DNA of 64,000 bases from Selenomonadaceae bacterium (GTDB taxonomy: Bacteria > Bacillota > Negativicutes > Selenomonadales > Selenomonadaceae), in the NCBI GenBank assembly GCA_024698045.1, contig JAILRS010000010.1, positions 1 to 64,000 of the forward strand, written 5' to 3'. The notes under the pieces are model-generated. The model was not told the origin of the DNA. It was given only the letters and a program-made list of their open reading frames with translations, and ran no database searches. Positions 52,358-61,666 of this stretch are shown piece by piece. The position numbers were made by a program, and so were the translations under genes. How positions within the stretch are numbered: the stretch's first letter is position 1; every line of letters starts with the position of its first letter.

Positions 52358-53224
52358 TTGACTGCAAACAAAATTAACACAAACAACATATCGGCCTATG
52401 TAAAAAAATATCTTCAGCTGTGCATAGGCGCGGTAATTGCGGCAGTAGGCTTGGAACTATTTTTGATTCCCAACGAGGTAATTGACGGCGGTGTCGTAGG
52501 TCTTTCCATCATGGCGCAATACATTACCGGTTTGCCTTTGGGCGTTTTCTTGATTCTGTTAAATATTCCTTTCCTTTTTTTGGCGTACAAACAGATTGGA
52601 AAAGATTTCGTCATCGCTACAATAGTCGGCATATGCTTTTTGAGTATTTGGTCGGAAGTTGTCGGCGAATACCCCAAAGTCACTAACGATCCTTTTCTTG
52701 CGGCGATTTACGGCGGTATTATCGACGGTTTGGGTGTCGGTTTAATCATGCGTGCCGGCGGTTCGTTGGATGGTACCGAAATCGTTGCTATAATCGTCGA
52801 CAAGAAAACTATCTGGTCGGTCGGCGAAGTCGTCATGTTTATCAATCTGTTCATCTTATCGGGCGCGGGCTTGCTCTACGGTTGGGATAAAGCTATGTAT
52901 TCGCTGTTCGCTTACTTCGTCATTTCCAAAATGATTGACGTTGTTATCAAAGGTCTCGATGAATCTTATGCGGTTATGATTGTAAGCAATGTCCCCTACG
53001 AATTGACGGACGAACTTAACGCAAAACTCGGGCGCGGCGTCACGCTCCTTCACGGCGAAGGCGGTTACAGTCACCAGAGCAAAGAAATTTTATATTGTGT
53101 CGTCACGCGTTTGGAAGTCGATAAACTCAAGCGCATTGTTTCCGATATGGACGAACATGCTTTTATCACTATTTATCCCGTCAACGATATTGTCGGCGGT
53201 CGTTTCAAAAAATCCGGTCATTAA
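52358..53224 (+). CDS. YitT-family membrane protein
   Basis: The 288-residue protein has five to six membrane segments: GAVIAAVGLELFLIPNEVIDGGVVGLSIMAQYITGLPLGVFLILLNIPF, typical of YitT, then IYGGIIDGLGVGLIMRAGGSLDGTEIVAII. A soluble C-terminal DUF2179 domain follows (GRGVTLLHGEGGYSHQSKEILYCVVTRLEVDKLK). The start is TTG with GGGAG ten bases upstream. The transported substrate, if any, is unknown. It is closed by a bidirectional terminator shared with the flagellar run. Confidence 0.9.
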   Translation: MTANKINTNNISAYVKKYLQLCIGAVIAAVGLELFLIPNEVIDGGVVGLSIMAQYITGLPLGVFLILLNIPFLFLAYKQIGKDFVIATIVGICFLSIWSEVVGEYPKVTNDPFLAAIYGGIIDGLGVGLIMRAGGSLDGTEIVAIIVDKKTIWSVGEVVMFINLFILSGAGLLYGWDKAMYSLFAYFVISKMIDVVIKGLDESYAVMIVSNVPYELTDELNAKLGRGVTLLHGEGGYSHQSKEILYCVVTRLEVDKLKRIVSDMDEHAFITIYPVNDIVGGRFKKSGH

Positions 53225-53240
53225 TTCTTCGGCAAATAAA

Positions 53241-53278
53241 AATCCCGACGGTATTAAAACTGTCGGGAAATTTTTTTA
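53241..53278. terminator. Bidirectional terminator between yitT-type gene and the flagellar run
   Basis: CCCGACGGT pairs with ACTGTCGGG (one mismatch), with an A-run to the left and seven T to the right. It is almost identical to the terminator at 24651-24692. The fliT-like stop lies in its right end. Confidence 0.88.
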
Positions 53279-53650
53279 ATACTGTCTGTTGAAAACCGTG
53301 CCGCGTGTGCCCAACGAACTTGATATATCGTAGGATCGTACCGCGCTGTTTCTGCGTTTGGATTTGTTTAACCATGCGCGTGCCTGATACATTATCTGTT
53401 TATCCATCGGAACCATTTGTTTTATCAAGGCTTGACATTCTTCCGTTTGACGATAATTGTTTTCGGGCAATGCCTTAATCTTTTCGATAAGCTGTCCGCG
53501 CTGATCTACCATTTCCATAAATAATTCGCTGTCTTTTTGGCTGCTGTACTTTAACAATTCTTTGGTCAGAGTGAAATACTTTTGCCAGAGGATTTTCGCA
53601 TCGCGCAAAACTTTTTCGGAATCGATTGCGGAATCGCTTTCGTTAAGCAT
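53276..53650 (-). CDS. fliT: Small helical protein, FliT-like flagellar chaperone
   Basis: The 124-residue protein is mostly helical and charged (WQKYFTLTKELLKYSSQKDSELFMEMVDQRGQLIEKIKAL) and resembles FliT, the export chaperone for FliD. The call rests on length, helix pattern and position right after fliS, which it overlaps by eight bases. FliT is poorly conserved, so a motif proof is not possible. Confidence 0.65.
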   Translation of the reverse strand: MLNESDSAIDSEKVLRDAKILWQKYFTLTKELLKYSSQKDSELFMEMVDQRGQLIEKIKALPENNYRQTEECQALIKQMVPMDKQIMYQARAWLNKSKRRNSAVRSYDISSSLGTRGTVFNRQY

Positions 53651-54047
53651 AACCGTTACCGCCTTTGCCGTCGCCCTTTTCGGAACGCGCTTTCCTCATA
53701 GCCTCTGCCCAGGCGTCACGCAACTCGATTATTATGCCTTTCGCCTCGTTGATTTTTCCGATATCACTTTTTACATTTCCCTCTACCAGTCGATCGTAAA
53801 CATAGTTGTATAGCGGCAGTAACTGATGAGAGATTTCATAATCCATGTTTAGCGTCAGGCGAAATTCCGAAATTATCCGCTGTGCCTTCTGCAGTGAGGT
53901 ATTTGCCGATTCAAATTTTTTCTCGTTGAGTAAACCGGTACCTTCGTCAATAAATTTTAGACATCCGTTATACAGCATTAATGTTAACTGCTCGGGCGGT
54001 GCGTTTAAAATCTGCTGGCGTCTGTATGCTTCTGCCGCATTTACCAT
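53643..54047 (-). CDS. fliS: Flagellar export chaperone FliS
   Basis: The 134-residue protein has the FliS signature MVNAAEAYRRQQILNAPPEQLTLMLYNGCLKFI and a four-helix pattern. FliS binds flagellin and keeps it unfolded for export, so a flagellin gene is expected elsewhere in the genome. The ribosome binding site is weak (only an A-rich stretch). It is preceded by a 311-base gap after fliD and overlaps the fliT-like gene. Confidence 0.93.
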   Translation of the reverse strand: MVNAAEAYRRQQILNAPPEQLTLMLYNGCLKFIDEGTGLLNEKKFESANTSLQKAQRIISEFRLTLNMDYEISHQLLPLYNYVYDRLVEGNVKSDIGKINEAKGIIIELRDAWAEAMRKARSEKGDGKGGNGYA

Positions 54048-54358
54048 ATTTTTTTCGTTACCGAAAACTCACAAAAAGCAGTAAGTTTCATTCCTCGTTC
54101 AACGCATTCGCTTTCGCCGCAAAGCTACTCACGTTTGGTGTAATGCTCCCGAGGCTTAATTTCCCCGCTAACAAACGGGTACGCACTGCAAGAGTTTTTG
54201 ACTCTCACAAGCTCAGTAACGTCCTTCCTTCCTTTTGTTTATTCACCAAATATCAGAGCCTTTTGTAATCCGTTATACTTGTTCGGGATGTCGCAAATAT
54301 CATGTCTGTCATCATTCGCGGCAAAACTTATTTACAGCGTAAAATTTTCAAGCAGTCA
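54048..54358. other. Intergenic gap between fliD and fliS, no clear gene
   Basis: The minus strand can form small hairpins (GAGAGT/ACTCTT and CCCG/CGGG around 54170-54220). It also holds a 40-codon open stretch (ELVRVKNSCSAYPFVSGEIKPREH) with no ATG and no clear ribosome binding site. A 16-codon frame (MKLTAFCEFSV) overlaps the fliS start. It could be a leader RNA or decayed coding DNA; the function is not known. Confidence 0.3.
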
Positions 54359-56125
54359 TTATTCTGCCATCAGGAAATTCATCTGCGCCCCGAGTTTGGC
54401 AAGTGTTGTCTCCATCTTGTCGTATTTTTTGTACAGTGCATCTTCAAAAGAATTCATCATCTTTTTAAAGTTACTCATCTTGGTTTGGAGCTGGCGAAGG
54501 AGAGTATTTAAGTCACTGTCTTCGGAAATATCCGTTGTAGAACCTGCATGCTCTTTGATTGATTTTGAGGCTTCATTGAGGACGTCGCTTAAACGTTGGG
54601 CGATACCGTTGCTGTCGTAATCATCATCGCTGTCCAAAGTGGCGAAGACGTTGTAAACGGCATTGGAATCGGCGGCAAGCGCGGCTTTCAATTTATCTTC
54701 GTCAAGAGTAAGTTGACCTTTGAGACCGGTGGTCGAAATACCGATACTGTAAGCCGAATTATATGTGCCTTCCAAGCCCTCGATAGGTTCGGAAATAGCC
54801 GAGCGTATTTTGCTGATAATCTTGCTTAAAGTGCTGTCGTGATAGAGTAAACCTTCCTGCGCCTTTTCTTCCCATTTCTTGATTTGTTCGTCGGTCATGG
54901 CGTCTTTCTGCGCTTGCGTCAACGGCTCATAACCGGTATTTGGTTTTTCGTCATATTTTTCGTAGAGCGAAGACAAAAGCTTGTTGTAATCCTCGACGAA
55001 ACTCTTAACCTTATCGATAATGGTATCGGTGTCCTGCGACACTGTTACTGTTGCGGCCGTTGAAGTTTTTTCCAATGCGCTGTAGGTGATGCCGCCTACG
55101 GTAACTTTGTTATCGGTTGTTTCATATTTCACGCCGTCGACAACAATTTTGCCGCTTTTTCCCGTAAATTCTGTAGTTTTACCCAAAGGAAATTGAATCG
55201 GGTTTGAATAATTTTCAGTGTCAACAGCGTCGGTAGTACCGTCGCCGTTCGCGTCAACATTGGTAGAAAGTTCGCCGTCAATAGATTGATACAGCCCCAA
55301 GTTGTTGAGGAAATTTTTAGCGACGACTTCGGAACGCGAACCAGCTGCGGAACTTAAACTGCTGATACTTATTTTGATGGTGTTTTCGGCGCCGCCTTCG
55401 GTGTTGTAGAAAGAAAATCTATCGTTAATAGAATCGTAAGTCGCTCTGACATTGAGTCCGAGTCCGTTAATCTTCGATACAAAATCATTGAAAGTAGCTG
55501 CGCTGTTTTCGTCCGTACCGAATAAATCATTGTAGGTGTAACTGACTTCCGCGCTGTTTTTACCGTCTGAAAGAGTAAACGCAAATGCAGTCTCGTCAAG
55601 AGATACGCCGTCGCCGGTTGCAAACTCAGTGTACAAACCTTTAGTTGAAGTAAGTTCCGCATCTGCCACCGAACCGTTGACGATTTTGTCTCCGCTTATC
55701 GTGTAGCTTTTGAACAAAACATCTTTTAATTCGATACTCGTGTTTTCGGAGTCTTTTGCTCCGTCAGTGTAACGACTAAGCGAATGTGTGCCAATCAAAT
55801 AGGCATTGGAACTGAGCGAGGTAACTTCGACTTTGTGGCTCATTACGGGAGCAGAGCCGTTTGCGGTAACTTTGATAGCTGAAGAATTAGTCTCGGCACT
55901 TTTCGCGTTCATGTTTGACGACATCTTGTATTGCGAAAGCGTGGACAGATTGAAAGTTTTAATCGTACTGTTGAGCTCGAGATATTCTGCTTTTACCCAT
56001 TCGTTCTTTGTATACTTTTGTGCCATCTTGTCGTATTCGTTTTGCTTGCTCATCATGCCGACTTTAACCATCGACTCGATATCAAGACCCGAACCCGACA
56101 AGCCGTAAATACCATTGACACCCAT
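54359..56125 (-). CDS. fliD: Flagellar hook-associated protein 2, filament cap FliD
   Basis: The 588-residue protein starts with the FliD pattern (GLSGSGLDIESMVKVGMM, then YDKMAQKYTKNEWVKAEY) and ends in a helical domain (RQLQTKMSNFKKMMNSFEDALYKKYDKMETTLAKLGAQMNFL, broken over 530-588). It caps the filament tip and folds new flagellin. It is somewhat longer than many FliD (about 450-500), mainly in the central variable part. It follows flaG by 38 bases. Confidence 0.94.
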   Translation of the reverse strand: MGVNGIYGLSGSGLDIESMVKVGMMSKQNEYDKMAQKYTKNEWVKAEYLELNSTIKTFNLSTLSQYKMSSNMNAKSAETNSSAIKVTANGSAPVMSHKVEVTSLSSNAYLIGTHSLSRYTDGAKDSENTSIELKDVLFKSYTISGDKIVNGSVADAELTSTKGLYTEFATGDGVSLDETAFAFTLSDGKNSAEVSYTYNDLFGTDENSAATFNDFVSKINGLGLNVRATYDSINDRFSFYNTEGGAENTIKISISSLSSAAGSRSEVVAKNFLNNLGLYQSIDGELSTNVDANGDGTTDAVDTENYSNPIQFPLGKTTEFTGKSGKIVVDGVKYETTDNKVTVGGITYSALEKTSTAATVTVSQDTDTIIDKVKSFVEDYNKLLSSLYEKYDEKPNTGYEPLTQAQKDAMTDEQIKKWEEKAQEGLLYHDSTLSKIISKIRSAISEPIEGLEGTYNSAYSIGISTTGLKGQLTLDEDKLKAALAADSNAVYNVFATLDSDDDYDSNGIAQRLSDVLNEASKSIKEHAGSTTDISEDSDLNTLLRQLQTKMSNFKKMMNSFEDALYKKYDKMETTLAKLGAQMNFLMAE

Positions 56126-56163
56126 GATAATCCCTCCCTAGAATCGGGCGCCCGTCAGCCGTA

Positions 56164-56616
56164 TCAGACTGCCTTGTCGATGAACGCGCCGAGCCAATCC
56201 TTGGCTTTAATCATGTTCTCGATCATTTCTTCGGGCGGAAATTCTTTGATTACTTCCTTTGTCTCTTTGTCTATCATTTTGACATTGAGGATATCGGCTT
56301 CGCGATTGTAGTTGAATTCGAGATTGCAGTTAATTTTACTCATGAGCTTGTTAAAAGTTTCCGTCATCTGGCTCACGGATTCTTCCGACATTGTGCCGGG
56401 CTTCAAGCGTTCTTTTAGCTCTTCCTGCTTTTTCTCGTCATAAGTCGTCTGCGCATCTTTGATACCGTTTGAGGAAATAGGACGCGACTCGATTGTTTTA
56501 ACATTTGTTGCCGTTTCGGTAGTTTGAGCAGTCGGTGCGGTATTGGTTGATTTTACCTTTAGGCTTGAATCGACAACAACCGCCGCCGTAAACATGTCAT
56601 TAAGTTTCCCTACCAT
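56164..56616 (-). CDS. flaG: FlaG protein
   Basis: The 150-residue protein has a Thr-rich N-terminal region and the conserved FlaG C-terminus: LEFNYNREADILNVKMIDKETKEVIKEFPPEEMIENM, split near 105-140. FlaG limits filament length in other bacteria. AAAGGAG precedes the ATG. It lies between csrA and fliD. A GC-rich hairpin, GCGCC/GGCG, lies in the gap to csrA. Confidence 0.9.
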   Translation of the reverse strand: MVGKLNDMFTAAVVVDSSLKVKSTNTAPTAQTTETATNVKTIESRPISSNGIKDAQTTYDEKKQEELKERLKPGTMSEESVSQMTETFNKLMSKINCNLEFNYNREADILNVKMIDKETKEVIKEFPPEEMIENMIKAKDWLGAFIDKAV

Positions 56617-56677
56617 AATAAATCACTCCTTTGATTATATAACCATCTACGCCTACGGGCGCAGCTTTACACTAACA

Positions 56678-56902
56678 TCAATTCTTCGGCGGCAACACGC
56701 CATGCAAATCGACGTCCGTTTTTTGAGCCGCCTTTTGGTTTTCTTCCTGAATCGCACGATAAATTTCACCGCGATAAATTTTGATGTCGCGCGGGGCATC
56801 GATAGCTATACGCACGTTTTCGCCTTGAACTTCCACAACGTTTATAACAATGTTGTCACCAATCATTATCTGCTGACGAGGCTTTCTCGTCAAGACCAAC
56901 AT
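56678..56902 (-). CDS. csrA: Carbon storage regulator CsrA
   Basis: The 74-residue protein is a full-length CsrA: MLVLTRKPRQQIMIGDNI, VRIAIDAPRDIKIYRGEIYRAI. It binds GGA motifs in mRNA leaders and blocks translation, in flagellated Firmicutes mainly of flagellin. It lies three bases after fliW, its protein antagonist. GGGGG precedes the ATG. Confidence 0.97.
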   Translation of the reverse strand: MLVLTRKPRQQIMIGDNIVINVVEVQGENVRIAIDAPRDIKIYRGEIYRAIQEENQKAAQKTDVDLHGVLPPKN

Positions 56903-56905
56903 TTT

Positions 56906-57355
56906 TTAAACCCCCTTTATGGGAACGTCGGGAAAGAGCCGATGTTTTGTCGTGTATTCGGTGTTTTCGAGGACAACCTGTTTTGCCTTCATGTTCTCTT
57001 TGTTCAGGACTATTGGCGCAACCAGATTGGCGGTCATATAACGCACCGAGCCGTTCGGAATGGTAATCATTGAGTAGTACTCCAAATTTTCTTCGTTTGT
57101 TATGTCAAGCTCGCTTATGGTTACGTCATCCAATTCGAAAGTATAATCGCTGAAGAACAGGAAAGGAGTTGTGAGCAAAAAAGCCAACTCGGGCGATTTC
57201 AATGACTGCATAAAATAATAGGGGCTTTGTTCTTCATAGGGCAAGATGATAAATTCATGTTCGTCCTCGAATGCCGGAATACCGTCTTTAAACTTGATTA
57301 CTTTGTCTTCCGTCACGTCAATTTCTCCGAATCTGCTCGTGTTAACCTTACGCAT
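56906..57355 (-). CDS. fliW: Flagellar assembly factor FliW
   Basis: The 149-residue protein has the FliW features: NTSRFGEIDVTEDKVIKFKDGIPAFEDEHEFIIL (residues 5-38), MQSLKSPELAFLLTTPFLFF, and VRYMTANLVAPIVLN. FliW binds CsrA or flagellin and couples flagellin level to CsrA activity. It immediately precedes csrA. Confidence 0.95.
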   Translation of the reverse strand: MRKVNTSRFGEIDVTEDKVIKFKDGIPAFEDEHEFIILPYEEQSPYYFMQSLKSPELAFLLTTPFLFFSDYTFELDDVTISELDITNEENLEYYSMITIPNGSVRYMTANLVAPIVLNKENMKAKQVVLENTEYTTKHRLFPDVPIKGV

Positions 57356-57397
57356 ATACTTTTCCTCCCATGTATTTTTATCGGCTCTCGATATTTG

Positions 57398-57925
57398 TCA
57401 AACGCTGATATCTATACTGCCGGGCGTGTAGTGAATATCCGCGGTTGACTCGGTTTGAATGTTAATGTGAAAATCTGCCTGTTGGGGTTCACCCACGACC
57501 TCGCAGGGTTGGGCGTACACCGTGGGATTTGGTATGCCGCTGAACTGAACAATCGTGCGCGGCATGCAATCGGCGAAAATTTCTGCTCGTGCCGCCTGCG
57601 CAATATCGTCGCCGCGTCTGGCTGCCGTCGTTGCCTTCTGCCATGCATCGCGTGAATGTCTTCTCGTCGCAGCTTGAACATCCGAAATACCTTTGGCTCC
57701 GTTTTCGGCGGTTAAATCGCTCATTGTGCGATGCCCGTAAGCTTTTCGGCTTGGGTAGCTGTCTATGGTCAACGAAGGTTGTGTAACGGTTTTGTTGGAA
57801 CGAGCCATTTGCGGGTTGGTATGAATTTGCGCAGGAATTACCGCCGCCCTGTCGATTCGTCCCAATGTTTGGCGTATGCTTATCATCGGGAATTTTTGTC
57901 CGCCGCCGGCAACTGAAGTATTCAT
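57398..57925 (-). CDS. DUF6470 (YviE-like) flagellar-locus protein
   Basis: The 175-residue protein reads MISIRQTLGRIDRAAVIPAQIHTN, then a conserved helical core SDLTAENGAKGISDVQAATRRHSRDAWQKATTAARRGD, and ends VGEPQQADFHINIQTESTADIHYTPGSIDISV. It matches YviE of Bacillus in size and in position between flgL and fliW. The function is unknown; the position links it to flagellin control. Confidence 0.8.
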   Translation of the reverse strand: MNTSVAGGGQKFPMISIRQTLGRIDRAAVIPAQIHTNPQMARSNKTVTQPSLTIDSYPSRKAYGHRTMSDLTAENGAKGISDVQAATRRHSRDAWQKATTAARRGDDIAQAARAEIFADCMPRTIVQFSGIPNPTVYAQPCEVVGEPQQADFHINIQTESTADIHYTPGSIDISV

Positions 57926-58020
57926 ATCTATTCCCTACTTCCGTTGATTTTTCCTGCATTAACACTGAAATTTTTAGGCGGCAATCATAAAAATTACAAT
58001 CGCCGCCGTTCTAAAAATCA

Positions 58021-59346
58021 TCAGAGATAATCGGCAAGAGATTGCGGCAAAATTCTTCCGCCCATGGAAAGAGAAAGATTGTAAAGCGTAGTTAACTCAG
58101 TAAGTTTTGTAGCCAAGGCCGCGATATCAGTGCCGCTTACGTTCGTCAAATCTTCGGTGATATTGTCCGCCTGATTCGTTAACAGTGTGTGGGCGGTTGC
58201 GTACATCTGTTGACGTGCGCCGATTCTGGTTTCCTCGACAACCAAAGTGGAATGAGCTACATCGGCAATCGTTACGCCGTCGCTTGACATCCATTTCGTA
58301 TCGCAACTGTTTACCTTTTCCGTGACGCAGAGCAGTTGATTTAACATTGCGGTACCGCTTGCCTCGTTGCCGCTTGCTTCGTTATCGAAAATATCGGTAC
58401 CGAACATGCGCGCGCCGGTGGAGTTGACGGTATCGGCAGCGGGATCTGTCGCGCCGTTCAATTTAACCATTGATATTAAATTTTCGTCGCCGTTGTACGT
58501 AACGATATTCTGTTTAATTGTCGTGAAACTGTAGCCGTCAACCGAAGTGACGGATTCATCTTTCAGCAGACCTTGACTTGTAAAATAATCGGCAACAGAA
58601 AAATCAGTCAAAGTATCGGCTAAGCCCTCTTTGAGCAAAATCGTAACTTTGGAATCGGTTGATGCCTGCGCCTCTTCAAGATTTTCGTAACCCAACGCAG
58701 CAATTTCGTTGTATCCGTTGTCTACAAAATCTTTCGTGAAGACGTTGCCGCTTTCGGTGTCAAGATAAAAAGTTTCGCCGTCTTTATTAAGCTCGAGCAT
58801 TTGATAAAGACTGGTGTTGTAATCGCCCGTGGTGCCTTTGAAGAAAACCGATTGAGCGACATCCAAAGTTTTGGCCAGACCGCGATCGTATTGTTCTTGC
58901 GACAGCGTAAAAGGTTTCGTCAAATCTTTTTGGCCGGCAAATAAATATCTGTCGTTTACTTGAGTGTTGAGACTCGAAACCATTTCCTGCATATTGCCAA
59001 ACATTTCTTTGTAGATTGCGGCGTAATCGTCTTCGGCATTGTGACTGTTTGCCGCGTCGACGGATTTTTCTTTCATCGTCTGCATGATATTGGAGACGTG
59101 AACAAGAACATCATCGGAATTTTTCATCCATGAAGAAGCCGAATCAATGTTGTCAATGTACTGCGTGTTTTCGGTTTCGCTCACGTTGTAACGCATGTAT
59201 TTGGAATAATTAATCGGGTTATCGCTGGCGCGGTGCAAAGAACTGCCGTCCGACTGCTCAAACAATTTGGCTTGCTTCTGGTAAGCGTTGTTGAGCGACA
59301 ACTGATAATTATACATGAACTGGTTGCTTGCCATTCTGATGCCCAT
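58021..59346 (-). CDS. flgL: Flagellar hook-associated protein 3 FlgL
   Basis: The 441-residue protein starts MGIRMASNQFMYNYQLSLNNAYQKQAKLFEQ with RASDNPINYSKYMRY, the flagellin-like N-terminal helix with R-A-S-D-N-P, and ends in a flagellin-like C-terminal helix. It joins hook and filament with FlgK. GGAGGGG precedes the ATG. It follows flgK by 37 bases. A GGCGGC/GCCGCC inverted repeat lies downstream at 57977-58010 without a strong T-run. Confidence 0.95.
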   Translation of the reverse strand: MGIRMASNQFMYNYQLSLNNAYQKQAKLFEQSDGSSLHRASDNPINYSKYMRYNVSETENTQYIDNIDSASSWMKNSDDVLVHVSNIMQTMKEKSVDAANSHNAEDDYAAIYKEMFGNMQEMVSSLNTQVNDRYLFAGQKDLTKPFTLSQEQYDRGLAKTLDVAQSVFFKGTTGDYNTSLYQMLELNKDGETFYLDTESGNVFTKDFVDNGYNEIAALGYENLEEAQASTDSKVTILLKEGLADTLTDFSVADYFTSQGLLKDESVTSVDGYSFTTIKQNIVTYNGDENLISMVKLNGATDPAADTVNSTGARMFGTDIFDNEASGNEASGTAMLNQLLCVTEKVNSCDTKWMSSDGVTIADVAHSTLVVEETRIGARQQMYATAHTLLTNQADNITEDLTNVSGTDIAALATKLTELTTLYNLSLSMGGRILPQSLADYL

Positions 59347-59383
59347 AAAATTCCCCTCCTTAGGTTAAATATCGGGAGCCGTT

Positions 59384-61153
59384 TTATCTGCCTACCGCGC
59401 CCGTAGAATTGACGAGCCTATCTAACATTTCATCCATTGCGGTCAAACAACGCGCCGATGCCGAATAACCTTTTTGGAATTTAATCATGTTGGTTAATTC
59501 TTCGTTCCAATCGACGCCTGCGGTTGAATCGCGCCAATTATTTATTTGAACCATGATACTCTGCATTGCCTCGTAATTTTGATCTACGGAATAAGAATTC
59601 GTGCCCAAAGTAGACACAGCCTTTTGATAATAGGCGTTAATGCTGAGTTTGTTTGTCATGCTGTAGTAGACGGGTTCCGTAACGGATTCGCCCGTAATAT
59701 CTATGAGATTGCCGTCTGTGTCTTTAAGTTTGCAATGTTCCTGAAGGATTTCGGCGTTGGCTTTGCCGTCGGATAAAATCGTATCAAAAGCAATGTTAAA
59801 AAGTTCGCTCAGGTAAACGGCATTTGTTCCGTCGCCCGTGCGATCTCCCCACTCCAAATTTTCCCATATGCCGACGCCTGCGCTTGTCTCGACGTATTCT
59901 TTACTTGTTGCCGCCGCGATATAACGATCGCCGTTGTTTTCGTCGAAACGCGTATTGACTTCGAGAGCCTCGATAATTCTGACGCCGCTCATCATTTCGC
60001 CGTTAACTTTGTTGTTTGTGTTGTTCGGATCCGTTGTATCGTCTTCGTCGTATTTGTAAATGTAATTGATTTGGCGGTCGGCATCGTAACGATATTCGTA
60101 AGTCATGCCGTCAAGTCCGTAGAAATTAATCGTGTTCGGAATTGTTTCGCCCGTCGAATCTACTGTGCTGTGTCCGTCGATATCCCAACCTTGTTTGTGT
60201 TGTTCGTTAAACGCAGTCAAAAGATATCCGGCAATGTTGGCCAATTTATCAATGTAACCTTTATCCTCGGTTATGGCGTCGAAATGCGCTTTCAAAGTAC
60301 CGCCGGCAGGCAAGAAAACGATATTGCTTTCCGCAATCTTTATACTGTAATCGGTTATGCCGTAATCCGTGCCCAAATAAGCGGAAGATACACCGTTACT
60401 CATCTCCAAATGAGCACGAGCAAAACCGTTGACCAAAGTGATGCCGGAAGAATTTATCTGATAGGAGCCGAAATCATCTTCGGTAACGGAAACATTTAAA
60501 TAATTGCACAAATCATCGACGAGCAAATCACGACTGTCGCGCAAATCGTTGGCGGTGGATCCGTTCGTTTCTTTTGCTACAATCTGTTTGTTGAGTTTTA
60601 CGATATTTTCCAGAATGTCGTTGAGTTGACCGACTTCCGCCTTGATGTCTTCGTATTCCAGATTGATTTGTTCTTGCAATTCCGTCGTCTTGGTCTGAAG
60701 AATATCGCTTAAATTTCTACCCTGCTCTATGGTATTGACGCGCGACGAAGAATTTGATGCGGATGTAGACAAATCTACCCATGACTGATAAAAATCGCCG
60801 ATTGATTGAGCGATGCCCAAATCTTGGCTGTCGTCAAAAATAGTTTCTACTTTATCGTAATTTGTTGCCAAAGTTTCATAATACTTCTGCATCGGATTTT
60901 CATTGCGATACTGTACGTCGGCATAAACATTTCTTGCGCGTTGAATGCTCAAAACATCGACGCCCGTACCGACAACCGCATTGCCCTTCAATGAATTAAC
61001 ATCTTGGCTGTAGGTCGTCGCCAAATTTACCGCTTGACGGGAATATCCGTCGGTGCCTGCATTGGTTATATTGTGACCGGTGGTGTCGAGTGATACCTGA
61101 TTGGCTATGATACCGCGCACCATCGTATTCAGTCCCGAGAATGTTGCTCGCAT
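59384..61153 (-). CDS. flgK: Flagellar hook-associated protein 1 FlgK
   Basis: The 589-residue protein starts with the FlgK pattern: TFSGLNTMVRGIIANQVSLDTTGHNITNAGTDGYSRQAV, split over 5-45. A central domain and a C-terminal FLXX-like helix follow (ELTNMIKFQKGYSASARCLTAMDEML). I use the ATG at 61153, eight bases after AAAGGAG; an ATG at 61162 lies too close. It is the first junction protein between hook and filament. Confidence 0.95.
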   Translation of the reverse strand: MRATFSGLNTMVRGIIANQVSLDTTGHNITNAGTDGYSRQAVNLATTYSQDVNSLKGNAVVGTGVDVLSIQRARNVYADVQYRNENPMQKYYETLATNYDKVETIFDDSQDLGIAQSIGDFYQSWVDLSTSASNSSSRVNTIEQGRNLSDILQTKTTELQEQINLEYEDIKAEVGQLNDILENIVKLNKQIVAKETNGSTANDLRDSRDLLVDDLCNYLNVSVTEDDFGSYQINSSGITLVNGFARAHLEMSNGVSSAYLGTDYGITDYSIKIAESNIVFLPAGGTLKAHFDAITEDKGYIDKLANIAGYLLTAFNEQHKQGWDIDGHSTVDSTGETIPNTINFYGLDGMTYEYRYDADRQINYIYKYDEDDTTDPNNTNNKVNGEMMSGVRIIEALEVNTRFDENNGDRYIAAATSKEYVETSAGVGIWENLEWGDRTGDGTNAVYLSELFNIAFDTILSDGKANAEILQEHCKLKDTDGNLIDITGESVTEPVYYSMTNKLSINAYYQKAVSTLGTNSYSVDQNYEAMQSIMVQINNWRDSTAGVDWNEELTNMIKFQKGYSASARCLTAMDEMLDRLVNSTGAVGR

Positions 61154-61196
61154 TTTCTTCACTCCTTTGAAGGTTTAATTTTTGATTCGTCCCGTC

Positions 61197-61655
61197 TCAG
61201 ACATTTGCCTCAAACATGCGCCGTGTGCGTTGCGTCTGCATTTGTGCGCCGTGCCCGTACGTATCACTTGCCGATATTCGCGCCAATATATTTAAGTTAA
61301 ACTCAACATAATTTTTGCCGTTCTGTACCAGCAATTTTAATTCGTCAATCTGCTTTTTCAATCGCTGTTGAGCGTCGGCGGATTTTATCAAAAGGTTTTC
61401 TGCGACATCGCGCTGAATATTTTTTTCCTGCGCATTCAGATATTCCGCCATCGACGGAGAATTAACTCGTTTCAAAAATTCCCGTACTTTCTTTTCGTTG
61501 ACGGACAAATCTTTCATAAGAACTTCAATCTTATTTGTGATTTGTTGCACGTCGGGCGAATTACTGCGCAGAATTTTTATCAGTTCGCCAAATAATTCGG
61601 GCATATGACTGCAAAGGACTGTCTGTTCTCGTAAAAGTTTAATCATTTCGTCCAT
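61197..61655 (-). CDS. FlgN-family chaperone, second copy
   Basis: The 152-residue helical protein starts MDEMIKLLREQTVLCSHMPELFGELIKIL, a FlgN-type helical start, and has IEVLMKDLSVNEKKVREFL. GAGGAG precedes the ATG at 61655; a longer frame to 61670 overlaps the upstream gene's end. FlgN escorts FlgK and FlgL to the export gate. It lies between another FlgN-like gene and flgK. Confidence 0.7.
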   Translation of the reverse strand: MDEMIKLLREQTVLCSHMPELFGELIKILRSNSPDVQQITNKIEVLMKDLSVNEKKVREFLKRVNSPSMAEYLNAQEKNIQRDVAENLLIKSADAQQRLKKQIDELKLLVQNGKNYVEFNLNILARISASDTYGHGAQMQTQRTRRMFEANV

Positions 61656-61666
61656 GGCGCAACTCC

